DNA from: Symbiodinium natans
Taxonomy: Eukaryota; Sar; Dinophyceae; Suessiales; Symbiodiniaceae
DNA length: 64,000 nucleotides
Direction: 5' to 3'
Assembly (NCBI GenBank): GCA_905221605.1
Contig: CAJNDS010000335.1
Coordinates: forward strand, 706,910-770,909
Below the pieces are notes generated by a model, which worked only from the letters and a program-made list of their open reading frames with translations, made no database searches and was not told the DNA's origin. Of this stretch, positions 54,735 to 64,000 are shown piece after piece. The position numbers were made by a program, and so were the translations under genes. How positions within the stretch are numbered: position 1 is the first letter of the stretch; the number at the start of each line of letters is the position of its first letter.

Positions 54735-55140
54735 CGGGTTAGGGTTTCGGGTTTAGGGTGTAGGGTTAGGGTTTAGGGTTTAGGATTTAGGGTTTAGGGT
54801 TTAGGGTCTAGGGTTTGGGGTTTGGGGTTTGGGGTTTAGGGTTTAGGGTTTAGGATCTAGAGCTTGCCGTCCGATTACTTTCAGTTCATGGCGCTGGCTC
54901 GCCGTAACGATCTCCCGAGTGTATGCCTGACATGAAGCAAAGGCTGGCTCGTGCATTCGCCGTTTGGGGTACAGCTTGTGCCCTCAAGCTTAAAATCCAA
55001 ACCCAAACCTTAAAGCCCTTAAAGCCCCTAAAGCCCCTAAAACCCCTAAAGCCCCTAAAGCCCCTAAAGCCCCTAAAGCCCCTAAAGCCCCCAAAGCCCC
55101 TAAAGCCCCTAAAGCCCCTAAAGCCCCTAAACCATAAACC
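54735..55140. repeat. TTTAGGG array, island, CCCCTAAAG nonamer array
   Basis: TTTAGGG/TTTGGGG at 54735-54855, a unique island at 54856-54995, then about 12 CCCCTAAAG nonamers at ~55015-55130 (repetitive Pro-Leu-Lys and Gly-Phe-Arg frames are spurious). Confidence 0.9.
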
Positions 55141-55349
55141 CGGACCACTGAAGCCTGAAAACCCCAAGCCCTAAACCCTTAACGACCTAACCCCAAAAAC
55201 CCAATGACCCAAACCCTTAGAACCCCTAAACCCTAAACCCTAAACCCCACACCCCAAACCCCAAACCCCGAACCCTAACATGAGCTGCAGACCAGGTGCC
55301 TCGCTGGATAGCCTTGGTCTCGCCCGACAGCTTTCCGAAGACCTCTGCA

Positions 55350-55474
55350 CTACTTGGAGGATCGGGGCACTTAGTAAGTAGGATTTTAAGTACCTGAGTT
55401 GGGCTTCTGAGTGACTAGAAGTCTAGTTGCCTTGCTTATAACCCCACTTACTGAGTCCCCTGATCCTTGAAGTA
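55350..55474. mobile_element. Palindromic element family B, copy 1
   Basis: TACTTGGAGGATCGGGGCAC at the left; GAGTCCCCTGATCCTTGAAGTA at the right. The terminal CTTGGAGG.TC is shared with family A. Confidence 0.7.
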
Positions 55475-55515
55475 TGGTGTTGAGGTCTGTAGGTGTCAAG
55501 GGGTTTCTGGCTCAG

Positions 55516-55640
55516 TACTTGAAGGATCAGGTGACTTAGGAAGTGGTTGTAAGTAAGGTAGCTAGAGTTAGAAGTACTTGTAGCCCCCAATTCAGGTACC
55601 CATAACCCCTACTTACTAAGTGCCCCCAATCCTCCAAATA
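55516..55640. mobile_element. Palindromic element family B, copy 2
   Basis: TACTTGAAGGATCAGGTGAC at the left; AGTGCCCCCAATCCTCCAAATA at the right. 125 bp, 41 bp from copy 1 in tandem. Confidence 0.7.
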
Positions 55641-56228
55641 TTTTAACGTGGTTTGTTACAGGACTTGGGGGTTGAGGCTGTTGCTAAACCCGAAACCCTA
55701 GACCCTAAACTCTAAACCCTAAACCCTACACCCTAAACCCTAAACCCTAAACCCAAAACCCTAGACCCAATCCCCTAAACCCCCTCAAGCCGAAAACCAC
55801 CCTTTAAACCCCTCAAAACCCTGAGGCTTAGGGTTTGGGGTTTAGGGCTTAATTAGGGTTTAGGGTTTAGGGTTCTGGGTATTAAGTTTTAAGGTTAACC
55901 TTCAAGAGCCCCTCAAGGCCTGCTCACCCTAAACCCTAAACCCTAGACCCTAAACCCCAAACCCTAAACCCTAAACCCTAAACTTTAAGAGCCCCTCAGG
56001 CCTGCTCCAGCTGCTCAAAGTCCGCCCTCGACTGGGCAACAGGCCGGGAGTCGCGCAAAAGGAATCCTCGTGGATCCAGATTTCGGGGTTTCGGGGTTTA
56101 GGGTTTAGGGTTTAGGGCTGAGGGCTTAGGGGGTTTAGGATTTAGGGTTTAGGGTTTAGCGTTTAGGGCTTAGGTTTAGGGTTTAGGGTTTGGGGCTTGG
56201 GGGGTTTAGGGTTTAGGGTTTAGGGTGT
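55641..56228. repeat. Short telomere-type tracts
   Basis: CCCTAAA at 55690-55760 and 55925-55985; TTTAGGG at 55850-55875 and 56090-56228. No gene. Confidence 0.7.
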
Positions 56229-56316
56229 TGGGATGTTCCCCCTTATACTAACAGTCGTTCATCAACTTTATAGTGCCCCCTATTCTCATCCCCAAGTATA
56301 AGGGGGAACATCCCAA
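56229..56316. mobile_element. Palindromic element family C, best-preserved copy
   Basis: TTGGGATGTTCCCCCTTATACT at the left and its exact complement AGTATAAGGGGGAACATCCCAA at the right. 88 bp; TTTAGGG-type DNA on both sides. Confidence 0.85.
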
Positions 56317-56636
56317 GCTTAGGGTTTGGGGATTTAGGGGAATTAGAGTTTGGGGCTTAGGGCTTGGGGGGTTTAGGGTTTGGGGCTTAGGGCCTAGGGG
56401 TGTAGCGTTTGGGATGAGGAATCTAGGGTTTAGTGGTTTGAGATCTAGGGTTGAGGGTTTACGGTATTAAGGATTTAGGATTTACCTACGGACCCCGCGC
56501 TCCCTCACTGGCTTCTCGCTTTAAGGGGGTGAAGGGGCCGAAGGCCGAGGGCTGAGCCTCTACGGCTGGGTTCAGAGGAGCCCCACAAATGCTGAAACTC
56601 AGCAACTCAAGCCCAAGACCCGAAACCCTAAACCTA
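56317..56636. other. Degenerate TTTAGGG/TTGGGGC DNA and unique island
   Basis: No gene recognised. Confidence 0.5.
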
Positions 56637-56838
56637 GGGTTTAGGGTTTAGGGTTTAGGGTTTAGGGTTTAGGGTTTAGGGTTTAGGGTTTAGGGTTTAG
56701 GGTTTAGGGTTTAGGGTTTAGGTGTTTAGGGGTTTAGGGGTTTAGGGTTTAGGGTTTAGGGTTTAGGGTTTAGGGTTTAGGGTTTAGGGTTTAGGGTTTA
56801 GGGTTTAGGGTTTAGGGTTAGGGTTTAGGGTTTAGGTC
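56637..56838 (+). repeat. TTTAGGG array
   Basis: About 28 units with three 8-mer variants. Confidence 0.95.
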
Positions 56839-56949
56839 TGAATCCCGAAACCCCTGAGCCCTAAACTCTAAACCCGAAACCCCCAACTCGAAATCCTCAG
56901 AGCCTCCCCAAACCCTGAATCCTAAACTCCGAATCCGACACCCCCAACA

Positions 56950-57070
56950 CCCTAAACCCTAAACCCTAAACCCCAAACCCTAAACCCTAAACCCCAAACC
57001 CTAAACCCTAAACCCTAAACCCCAAACCCTAAACCCCAAACCCTAAACCCCAAACCCCAAACCCCAAACC
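56950..57070. repeat. CCCTAAA/CCCCAAA array
   Basis: About 17 units alternating the two forms. Confidence 0.9.
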
Positions 57071-57141
57071 CTTCTCGCTGGCGCCGAGCTGCGCAGCGCG
57101 CCGATCATCGCCTCGGCCGACCGTCGCCCGGGCCGAGGCTC

Positions 57142-57320
57142 GACCCAAGAGTAAGCTAGGAATCAAAAGGGTTTGGGGTTTGGGGTTTAGGGTTTAGGGT
57201 TTAGAGGGTTTAGGGTTTAGAGGGTTTAGGGTTTTTTTGGTTTAAAGGGGCTTACAAGGACAAGGGAACCTAAACCCTACATAAAGGGAATAAGGGGCCT
57301 ACTCTGGTCTGGGTCCTAGG
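57142..57320. mobile_element. Palindromic element family E with telomere-type insert
   Basis: Left end CGACCCAAGAGTAAGCTAGGAA and right end ACTCTGGTCTGGGTCCTAGG match 7643-7752. Between AAAAGGG and TTTTTTGGTTTAAAGGGG it carries ~60 bp of TTTGGGG/TTTAGGG absent from the other copy. Confidence 0.6.
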
Positions 57321-57369
57321 AGGGGTCCCACCCCAGAGCTCCAGGTTCGGGAGTTCTGCGGGCTCTTGG

Positions 57370-57500
57370 GGGTTTAGGGTTTTAGGTTTTAGGGTTTAGG
57401 GTTTAGGGTTAGGGTTTAGGGTTTAGGGTTTAGGGTTTAGGGTTTAGGGTTTAGGGTTTAGGGTTTAGGGTTTAGGGTTTAGGGTTTAGGGCTTAGGGCT
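57370..57500 (+). repeat. TTTAGGG array
   Basis: About 18 units. Confidence 0.9.
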
Positions 57501-57955
57501 TAGGGATTGAAAGATTTAGGGTTTAAGGTTCAGGTTTTAGGATTTGGGGGTTGTAGGGTTCAGGCGTTTTAGCGTCTAAAGCTTCAGGGTCTGGAGTTTG
57601 GGGAGCTTTAGGGTTTGAGGAGCGTTAAGGCTAGGGCCTTTAGAAAGTTTAGGAGCTAAGGGGTTTAGGGGGGTTTAGGGTGGTTTAGGGGGGTTTAGAG
57701 GGCTATAGGGGGTTAAGCCTAAACCCAAAACCCTAAAGCCGAAACCCTAACCCTAAACCCCAAACCATAAACCCTAAACCATAAACCCTAAACCCTAAGC
57801 CCTAAACCCTAAACCCTCAACCCTCAACCCTAAGCCCTAAACCCTAAATCCGAAACCCCAAACCCTCAACCCTAAGCTCTAAACCCTAAATCCTAAACCC
57901 CAAACCCCAAACCCTAAACCCTAAACCCTAAACCCTAAGCCCTAAACCCTAAACC
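57501..57955. repeat. Degenerate TTTAGGG then CCCTAAA array
   Basis: 57501-57715 is decayed G-strand DNA. 57725-57955 is CCCTAAA with CCCTCAA and CCCCAAA variants. Confidence 0.8.
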
Positions 57956-58045
57956 AACCTGGAGCCGAGGGGCGATGGCCGTGGAATCCGGAGGCCCATC
58001 CAAGTCGCTCATCTCGAAGCCCAAGGCCGTGCAGCCTCAGCTGAG

Positions 58046-58145
58046 GGTTTAGGGTTTAGGGTTTAGGGGTTTAGGGTTTAGGGTTTAGGGTTTAGGGTTT
58101 AGGGTTTAGGGTTTATGGGTTTAGGTTTTAGGGTTTAGGGTTTAG
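58046..58145 (+). repeat. TTTAGGG array
   Basis: About 13 units. Confidence 0.9.
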
Positions 58146-59339
58146 AGTTGAGGTTGGTGGGGTTTAAGGCTTGGGCTTCAGGGGGGCACCTTGCAGTCAC
58201 TTCCTCTTCCTTGTCCGCAGGCTTGCTTGCCAAACTCATATGAGGCCCCTAAACCCTAAACCCTAAACACTAAGCCCCAAACCCTAAACCCTAAAAGCAA
58301 GACGAAGGAGACTCAGCCCCAGATCAACCACGGAGAGAGACAGAGGGAGAGAGAGCGAGAGAGCAACAAGAACTTGAAGGATCTTTGCACCTGAGTTTAG
58401 GGTTTCGGGTTTAGGGTTTAGGGCTTAGGGTTTAGGGTCCTGAACATCGGTTATGAAGTACCCTTATTGCACTTTCCAAGTACTTCCGAAGCGACTCTAC
58501 GCAAGGCGTCTCGAAACCACGCAGCACAAACCTGGCCCGACAAACCCTGAAGCCTAACTAACCCGCCAACCCTAAACCCAAACACTGACCCCCAACCCAA
58601 AAGCCTAAACCCTAAACCCTAAACCCTAAACCCCTAAACCCTAAACCCTAAAGCCTAAAGCCTAAACCCTAAACCCTAAACCCCTAAACCCTAAACCCCT
58701 AAACCCCCAAACTCCAAACCCCGCCTTCCACGAACAGGTGCACGTCCTCCATCAACGCCGCCATGAAGAGCTTGGCGTAAGCGAAGCCTCGGCTTTAAAG
58801 GTCTAGGGTTTTAGGGTTTAGGGTTTAGGGTTTAGGGTTTAGGGTTTAGGGTTTAGGGTTTAGGGTGGAGGGGGTGCTTTCGGGTTTTTGGCAGGGCTCT
58901 AAGGGTTTTTGAGGGTATCTTCAGGTTTTTGCCACTTTGGGGTTTGAAGGGATTTGAGGAATGTTTTGGGACGTTGTCGGGTTTAGGGCTTTAAGGGTTT
59001 ATGGGTTGAAGAGGTTTTTTGAGGGCTTTGGGGTTTTGCCATTTTTGGGTGGTTTTCAAGGGTTTTTCAAGGGTTTATGTACAACTTTTGAGAGTGTTTC
59101 TCGGGCTCAAAAGTTTTTAGGAAGCTTGGGGGGTCAAGTTTTGCAATTTAGGCTTTAGGGCTTAGGGTTTAGGATTTTCAATTGTTGTAAAGTAAGGCTT
59201 CACGACTTAGGGTTTTCAAGGGTGTTTTGAGTTTGTTTAGGGCTTGATGAGCGAAGCCCAAAACCCTACCTCAGCGCTTGGTCCATGCGGCGCTCGTGCT
59301 GCGCCAAGTGCCGCACCTGGGGCCCGCTCATTTACGGGT
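58146..59339. other. Mixed islands
   Basis: CCCTAAA at 58248-58290 and 58600-58710, an AGAG-rich stretch at 58333-58365, TTTAGGG at 58803-58867, then GGTTTT-rich DNA to 59250. The 65-codon frame at 58961-59158 is repeat-like. No gene. Confidence 0.5.
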
Positions 59340-59690
59340 TGGGGTTTAGGGTTTAGGGTTTAGGGTTTAGGGTTTAGGGTTTAGGGTTTAGGGTTTAGGG
59401 TTTAGGGTTTAGGGTTTAGGGTTTAGGGTTTAGGGTTTAGGGTTTAGGGTTTAGGGTTAGGGGGTTAGGGTAGGGTTAGGGTTTAGGGTTTAGTTTAGGG
59501 TTTAGGGTTTAGGGTTTAGGGTTTAGGGTTTAGGGTTTTAGGGTTTAGGGTTTAGGGTTTAGGGTTTAGGGTTTAGGGTTTAGGGTTTAGGGTTTAGGGT
59601 TTAGGGTTTAGGGTTTAGGGTTTAGGGTTTAGGGTTTAGGGGTTGGGGTTCAGGGCTTAGGGCTTGGGGTTTAGGATTTGGGGTTTAGGG
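59340..59690 (+). repeat. Long TTTAGGG array
   Basis: About 45 units with a few TTAGGG, TTTTAGGG and TTAGTTTAGGG indels. Confidence 0.95.
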
Positions 59691-60026
59691 TGTTGCATGC
59701 GAGGTGCCGGGTGCATGGTGTAGAGCCTCTTTGCCTAGAATGTGTACTCTGGCCAGTTGATTCTAAACAACTACCTCGGGGGGGGGGGAGTATAGTGTCG
59801 TTTAGAGTTTACAACCTGCTCGCTTGGAATGGGTGCCACGGGTAGTGGCTTCGACAAGGGCGCAAAATCGGAAACTATCCGGCTCTCACCCATGAGCCGT
59901 ACACTTCAGACTCCTTGGCCATGTAGAAAGCCCTGCAAAGCAAAAGCAAAAACTCGCGCCTGCCCCCAGTCTAGGACGCAAAGACGTCCTGCAGAGAAGG
60001 TGTGGGATTCAGGATTTGAGGGTTTA
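59691..60026. other. Unique island
   Basis: About 300 bp with one ~70-codon plus frame (59829-60041) of unknown meaning. Confidence 0.35.
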
Positions 60027-60138
60027 GAGTTTAGAGTTTAGGGTTTAGGGTTTAGGGTTTAGGGTTTAGGGTTTAGGGTTTAGGGTTTAGGGTTTAGGGT
60101 TTAGGGTTTAGGGTTTAGGGTTTAGGGTTTAGGGTTTG
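60027..60138 (+). repeat. TTTAGGG array
   Basis: About 15 units. Confidence 0.95.
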
Positions 60139-60279
60139 GGGGTATTGAAGGTGCTGCAGGGCGTTTAGGGCTGAGGCCCGCTTTGGTGACAAAGGCCCTC
60201 TTTCAATCAGGAGCCCCCCTGATGCAAAGCAACCAACGTTTGGGCTTTGGGAATTTCTGGCTCAACTCCTGAGCTCTAC

Positions 60280-60700
60280 ACCCCAAAACCCTAAACCCCC
60301 AAAACCCTAAACCCCTAAACCCCTAAACCCTAAACCCTAAACCCTACACCCTAAACCCCAACCCCTAAACCCCAAACCCTAAACCCCAAACCCCAAACCC
60401 CAAAACCCTGACCCGTAGCCCATAAACCCAAGCCCGGGCCTGTATCCTTCTCGACGAGGATGTTGCCCGGGTGCGGGTCGCAGTTGAAGATGGGGCCATG
60501 CAGAGTGAAGCCTTCAACAGTTTAGGGCTTAGGGTTTAGGGTTTAGGGTTTAGGGTTTAGGGTTTAGGGTTGAGGGTTGAGGGTTTAAGGTTTAGGGTTT
60601 AAGGTTTGGGGTTTAGCTAGGGTTCGGGGTTCAGAGACCGAATAGCTTAGGGTTTAGGGTTTAGGGTGTAGGGTTCAGGGTTTAGGGTGTAGGGAGGGTT
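60280..60700. repeat. CCCTAAA/CCCCAAA array and inverted TTTAGGG array
   Basis: 60280-60410, then a GC-rich island, then TTTAGGG/TTGAGGG at 60520-60610 and 60645-60690. Confidence 0.85.
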
Positions 60701-61573
60701 TACCATGTGGGCTCTGCGGTTAGGGGTCTAGCGGCCCCGCCCCTCGCCTGCGCATTCTGCAGACACTTACACAAGAGTTTACGCCACATCTGGCCGACAT
60801 ACAAGTCACAAAAAACTTCACAAGCAGCTTGCAATAGGCACATTCATCAACTAGAGCAATCCTAAGCCATAGCTCAAAGGACTCACCTGTGAAATCTTGT
60901 GGCCAAGCAACTCCTTGTAACTCTAAACCCCTAACCTAGTTCATGGTTGCGCTCATATTGAAAATCTAAATGTTCATTCCTTATTGGGTGCCTTTAAAAC
61001 GGTAAAATGATACCCAACTATGACCAAGTAACCCCAACGAACCCAAACCCCTAAGCCTAAGCCCCCACAACTACACCCTCAACCCTACACCCTAAAAGCC
61101 CTAAGCCCCAGTACAAACCATAAACCCCAAAGCACAGGTTGCCACAAGCTCCGACTCCTAACGCTTGGGAAGCCGCCGTAGAAGTCGATGAGCTTGGCCA
61201 TGACGTCCTGCAGTCGGACGTGGGTTTGGGGGCTTTTGGCCCCGGGGGTTTGAGGGCCTAGGCTTGTCTCAGTTCCGTACTATGGGTCCTTGATTGGGAA
61301 CCCTTATCAATCCCATATATCATATATCCCTATAAAACTCCAGTCCAGGGCCCATCTTAATTTACAGAAGGTCAGGGATCATATGAAGGGACCATCTAGC
61401 TTCCCTTTAGAGTTTGTGGTTGCGAGCTTCCTTGGGAACCGACACCGACGCCTCCTAGCAGGGGGCCTGCTTCAAGGGGCTTCGACTTCTGACACCTGAA
61501 ACCCTTTGAGCAGGGCCTTGCTTCTAGCCTGTGTCACTGTCAACGACAATTACACATGAGCACGATCAGAAGG
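60701..61573. other. Unique island with few telomere-type units
   Basis: About 870 bp of ordinary composition and degenerate CCCTAA words at 61030-61110. No convincing gene. Confidence 0.4.
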
Positions 61574-61905
61574 CCCTAAACCCTAAACCCTAAACCCTAA
61601 ACCCTAAACCCTAAACCCTAAACCCTAAAAAGGTTGAGACGAGGGTGGAGCTCAAGGTGGGGCTCAACAAGTCGCGGCGCGCGCCTGGGTGCTTTTGGCA
61701 CCGGCGCGCCCCTCAATGAGACCAAACCGTACACCCTGAACACAAAAGGGTTTAGGGTTTAGGGTTTGGGGTTTAGGGCTAAGGGTTTAGGGTTTAGGGT
61801 TTAGGGTTTAGGGTTTAGGGTTTGGGGTTTAGGGCTTAGGGTTTAGGGTTTAGGGTTTAGGGTTTAGGGTTTAGGGTTTGGGGTTTAGGTTTAGGGTTTA
61901 GGGAA
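61574..61905. repeat. CCCTAAA array and inverted TTTAGGG array
   Basis: 61574-61629 is CCCTAAA. 61749-61905 is TTTAGGG with TTTGGGG variants. Confidence 0.9.
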
Positions 61906-61995
61906 ACCTGAGGCCCCTCCCTGTCCTTGCGCTGCGTGATGGATGCCTCGGCGAGTGCCTGAAGAAGTTCGAAAGTGGAAAGCGTGGGGAGGGGA

Positions 61996-62042
61996 GGGGG
62001 GGGGGGGGGGGGGGGGGGGGTATATATATATATATATATATA
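61996..62042. repeat. 25-G run followed by (TA)11
   Basis: Direct junction of a homopolymer and a dinucleotide repeat, then CCCTAAA. Confidence 0.9.
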
Positions 62043-63672
62043 CCCTAAACCCTAAACCCTAAGCCCAAACATTTAGGGTTTCGGGTTAGGGTTTAGGGGC
62101 CTCACCATGAGTTGAGCGCTGAAGAACGTAAGGAATGCAGGAAGACTGCACTGAGCACATGAAATCACGGACGACACAAGAACCCCAAACCCTAAACCGC
62201 CTAAACCCTAAATGCCAAGCCCTAAACCAGCGTCCAGTGCGTTATGAACCCCGAACCCTAGGCGAGGCCGCAAAGGCCCGAACCCTAAACCTTCAACCAG
62301 CAGCGTAACCCATGTCTTTTGCGTCTTAGGGTTTCGTGCTTAGGGCCTTCGGAGACACAGGGTTTCGGGTCTTAGGGTAAAGCGTTCAAAGACCTCAGAG
62401 ACTTTTCGCCAAACAATGAGCCCTAAACCCTAAATACCCAGGGCTGAAACCCCCACCCCCTACCAAGCCCCAAAGCCCTGAGTGGCACAGAAGCGGCCAA
62501 GCAACGTAGTCGGTGATCTTTGTGCCCCGCACGAACCTCCGGAGATGAGAATATGGGTTAAAGGTTTAGGGTTGCGGAAGATTGGGGCGAAGGGTTTGTC
62601 TGGGTTTGAGTTTACATTTCAGATGTAGGCCCACTACAACCCTAACCCCTACGCGGAAGCATGAAGCCTAAAACACAAACCAAAGGGTCCAGCACTTGTG
62701 CCGGCTTCCGGGCGCGCACAGACCAAGGAGTCTAGCGCTTGCGCGCGTTCTCAGATGCGCAAGGATGACACGCAAAAAGTCGTCTCAGTCCCCAAGGACA
62801 AAGACTCTTAAAATCAGTATGTGTTCTTCCATTCTAAAATAGCCAAGCAACCAAGACAAGAAACCCCTCATACAACATAACCAGTTTTCTGTTTCTAAGC
62901 GCTGTTGAGAACTCTTTCAAAAATGAGCTTGGCCCCCGTTTGGATTTGTAGATCTCATTCTTTATGGAAATACACAAATGATTTGATAACTAGCCACATC
63001 ATATATCCACAGTAGAAAAAGACAAAAGAGTAGAGGAAGGACATCCCTCAAACCATAAGACTTGGTAAGTAACCATTGACTGACGGGATGGGAATTCATC
63101 CATTAAATGAAGCCTCCGGGGACACGAGAATACTGCGAGCAGATATCTTTTCCATGAACACCCAGTATACGGAAAAGCCACAACGATGATGGGGCGGAAG
63201 GTTTCACCAAAACAACAATACCAAACGCTACAAAACAAGACTCTTGGGAGAACTGGGCTACCGAAGCCAAAAAACCAATACCACAAAATCCATTCCAACC
63301 AAGCCGGAAAAATCTCAAAACCAAACACCCAATACCAAAAAAACAAGAACCAAAAAGACATTTGCAAGGAACCAAACTCACAAATAGTAACAACAGATAA
63401 TGACGACTTGACTATTGTAAAGCAGCAGTAATTACACAAGAAGCATTACAGCACTTAACAGGAGAATATGAAGAGTTACCCTCTCGCTTGTTGCTCTGGC
63501 GCAGCAATGCAAAAAAAAGCCGCTCAACCCCGCAGGCCGCGTAAGCCCTTAACCTCCCAAGAAAGACCTCAAAGCCTCCCCAGGTGAGAACCGAGCAACT
63601 CCATTCCGAGGGCGCGCTTCGTGACAAACCTGGGGCTTGAACCGCGATCAGAAATTTAGAGGGCTAGGGGCT
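62043..63672. other. Mostly unique region
   Basis: Degenerate units to ~62640, then about 1 kb with no telomere-type repeat. 62780-63500 is AT-rich, with A-rich CAATACCAAAA-like words on the plus strand. Open frames at 62999-63439 (minus) and 63186-63431 (plus) overlap on the same DNA, and neither is recognisable. Confidence 0.4.
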
Positions 63673-63748
63673 TAAACCCTAAACCCTAAACCCTAAACCC
63701 TAAACCCTAAACCCTGAAACCCTAAACCCTAAACCCTAAACCCTAAAA
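63673..63748. repeat. CCCTAAA array
   Basis: About ten units with one CCCTGAAA. Confidence 0.9.
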
Positions 63749-64000
63749 TTTCGGGGCTTAGGTTGAGGGACTTCATTCTAGAGTGAGTGAATCTTGCGAC
63801 AAAACTACGCGAAGCTTTGGTGGTGTTGCATTCGTCCTCGGGCTTCGGGGCAGGGTTGAGGGCTGAGGGTACAGTCTTTTCTTTGGGGACTCGGGACTAG
63901 GGTTGAGGGTTTAAGAGCCTTATGAACCCGTAGTCCCCCAACCCGGAAAGCCTGAGTCCGATGTTCGAAAGCAGCGCAAGTCAGAGCCCCACTAACCTCC
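63749..64000. other. Unique DNA at window end
   Basis: Degenerate TTGAGGG at 63850-63915; nothing else recognised. Confidence 0.4.

Overview
This window looks like nuclear DNA of a dinoflagellate, most likely a symbiodiniacean. Three things point there. (1) The telomere-type heptamer TTTAGGG/CCCTAAA appears in dozens of blocks, in both orientations, from about 1.1 kb to 63.7 kb. (2) There are two intronless copies of a ubiquitin-like plus RCC1-like repeat gene whose repeat (FAAILGDGSVVTWG) I associate with Symbiodinium-type genomes. (3) There is a decayed transposase-like reading frame. The species cannot be read from the sequence. A run of exactly 100 N (42570-42669) shows this is a scaffold with an assembly gap. 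It is not a prokaryotic or organelle sequence, and I see no operons, rRNA, tRNA or CRISPR.

Layout. 1-810 is a unique island. 0.8-13 kb is almost entirely telomere-type tracts alternating with short islands, interrupted by a ~155-bp minisatellite (4943-6252) and a 297-bp G/A-only tract (10664-10960). 13.1-14.7 kb holds the first UBL/RCC1-like gene (minus strand). 14.7-39 kb is again mixed telomere-type repeats, microsatellites and short palindromic elements, with a transposase relic near 26.2-26.7 kb. 39.4-41.2 kb holds the second UBL/RCC1-like gene (minus). 41.2-44.5 kb is a dense patch of other low-complexity DNA: a T-tract/GC minisatellite, an inverted ~36-bp minisatellite, duplicated DNA beside the N gap, a 60-G run with ~560 bp of polypurine, and long CCCTAAAA and CCCTCAGAAAA arrays. 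44.9-46.9 kb contains a plausible three-exon gene (minus) bracketed by a non-telomeric repeat family. 47-64 kb returns to telomere-type repeats, including ~850 bp of GGGTGTTA octamers (53.1-54.0 kb), with one credible short exon at 52.04-52.23 kb.

The main unexplained structure is a set of short palindromic, MITE-like families scattered through the telomere-type DNA. The commonest (CTTGGAGGTTCATGGTACTT ends, at least ten copies) is bounded by TA, and three copies have flanks expected if it inserted into the TA of TTTAGGG. Conversely, telomere-type tracts sit inside individual elements when these are compared with uninterrupted copies. The window therefore looks like a landscape in which telomere-type tracts and small transposons repeatedly invade each other. 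Protein-coding content is low; most long open frames here are translations of repeats.
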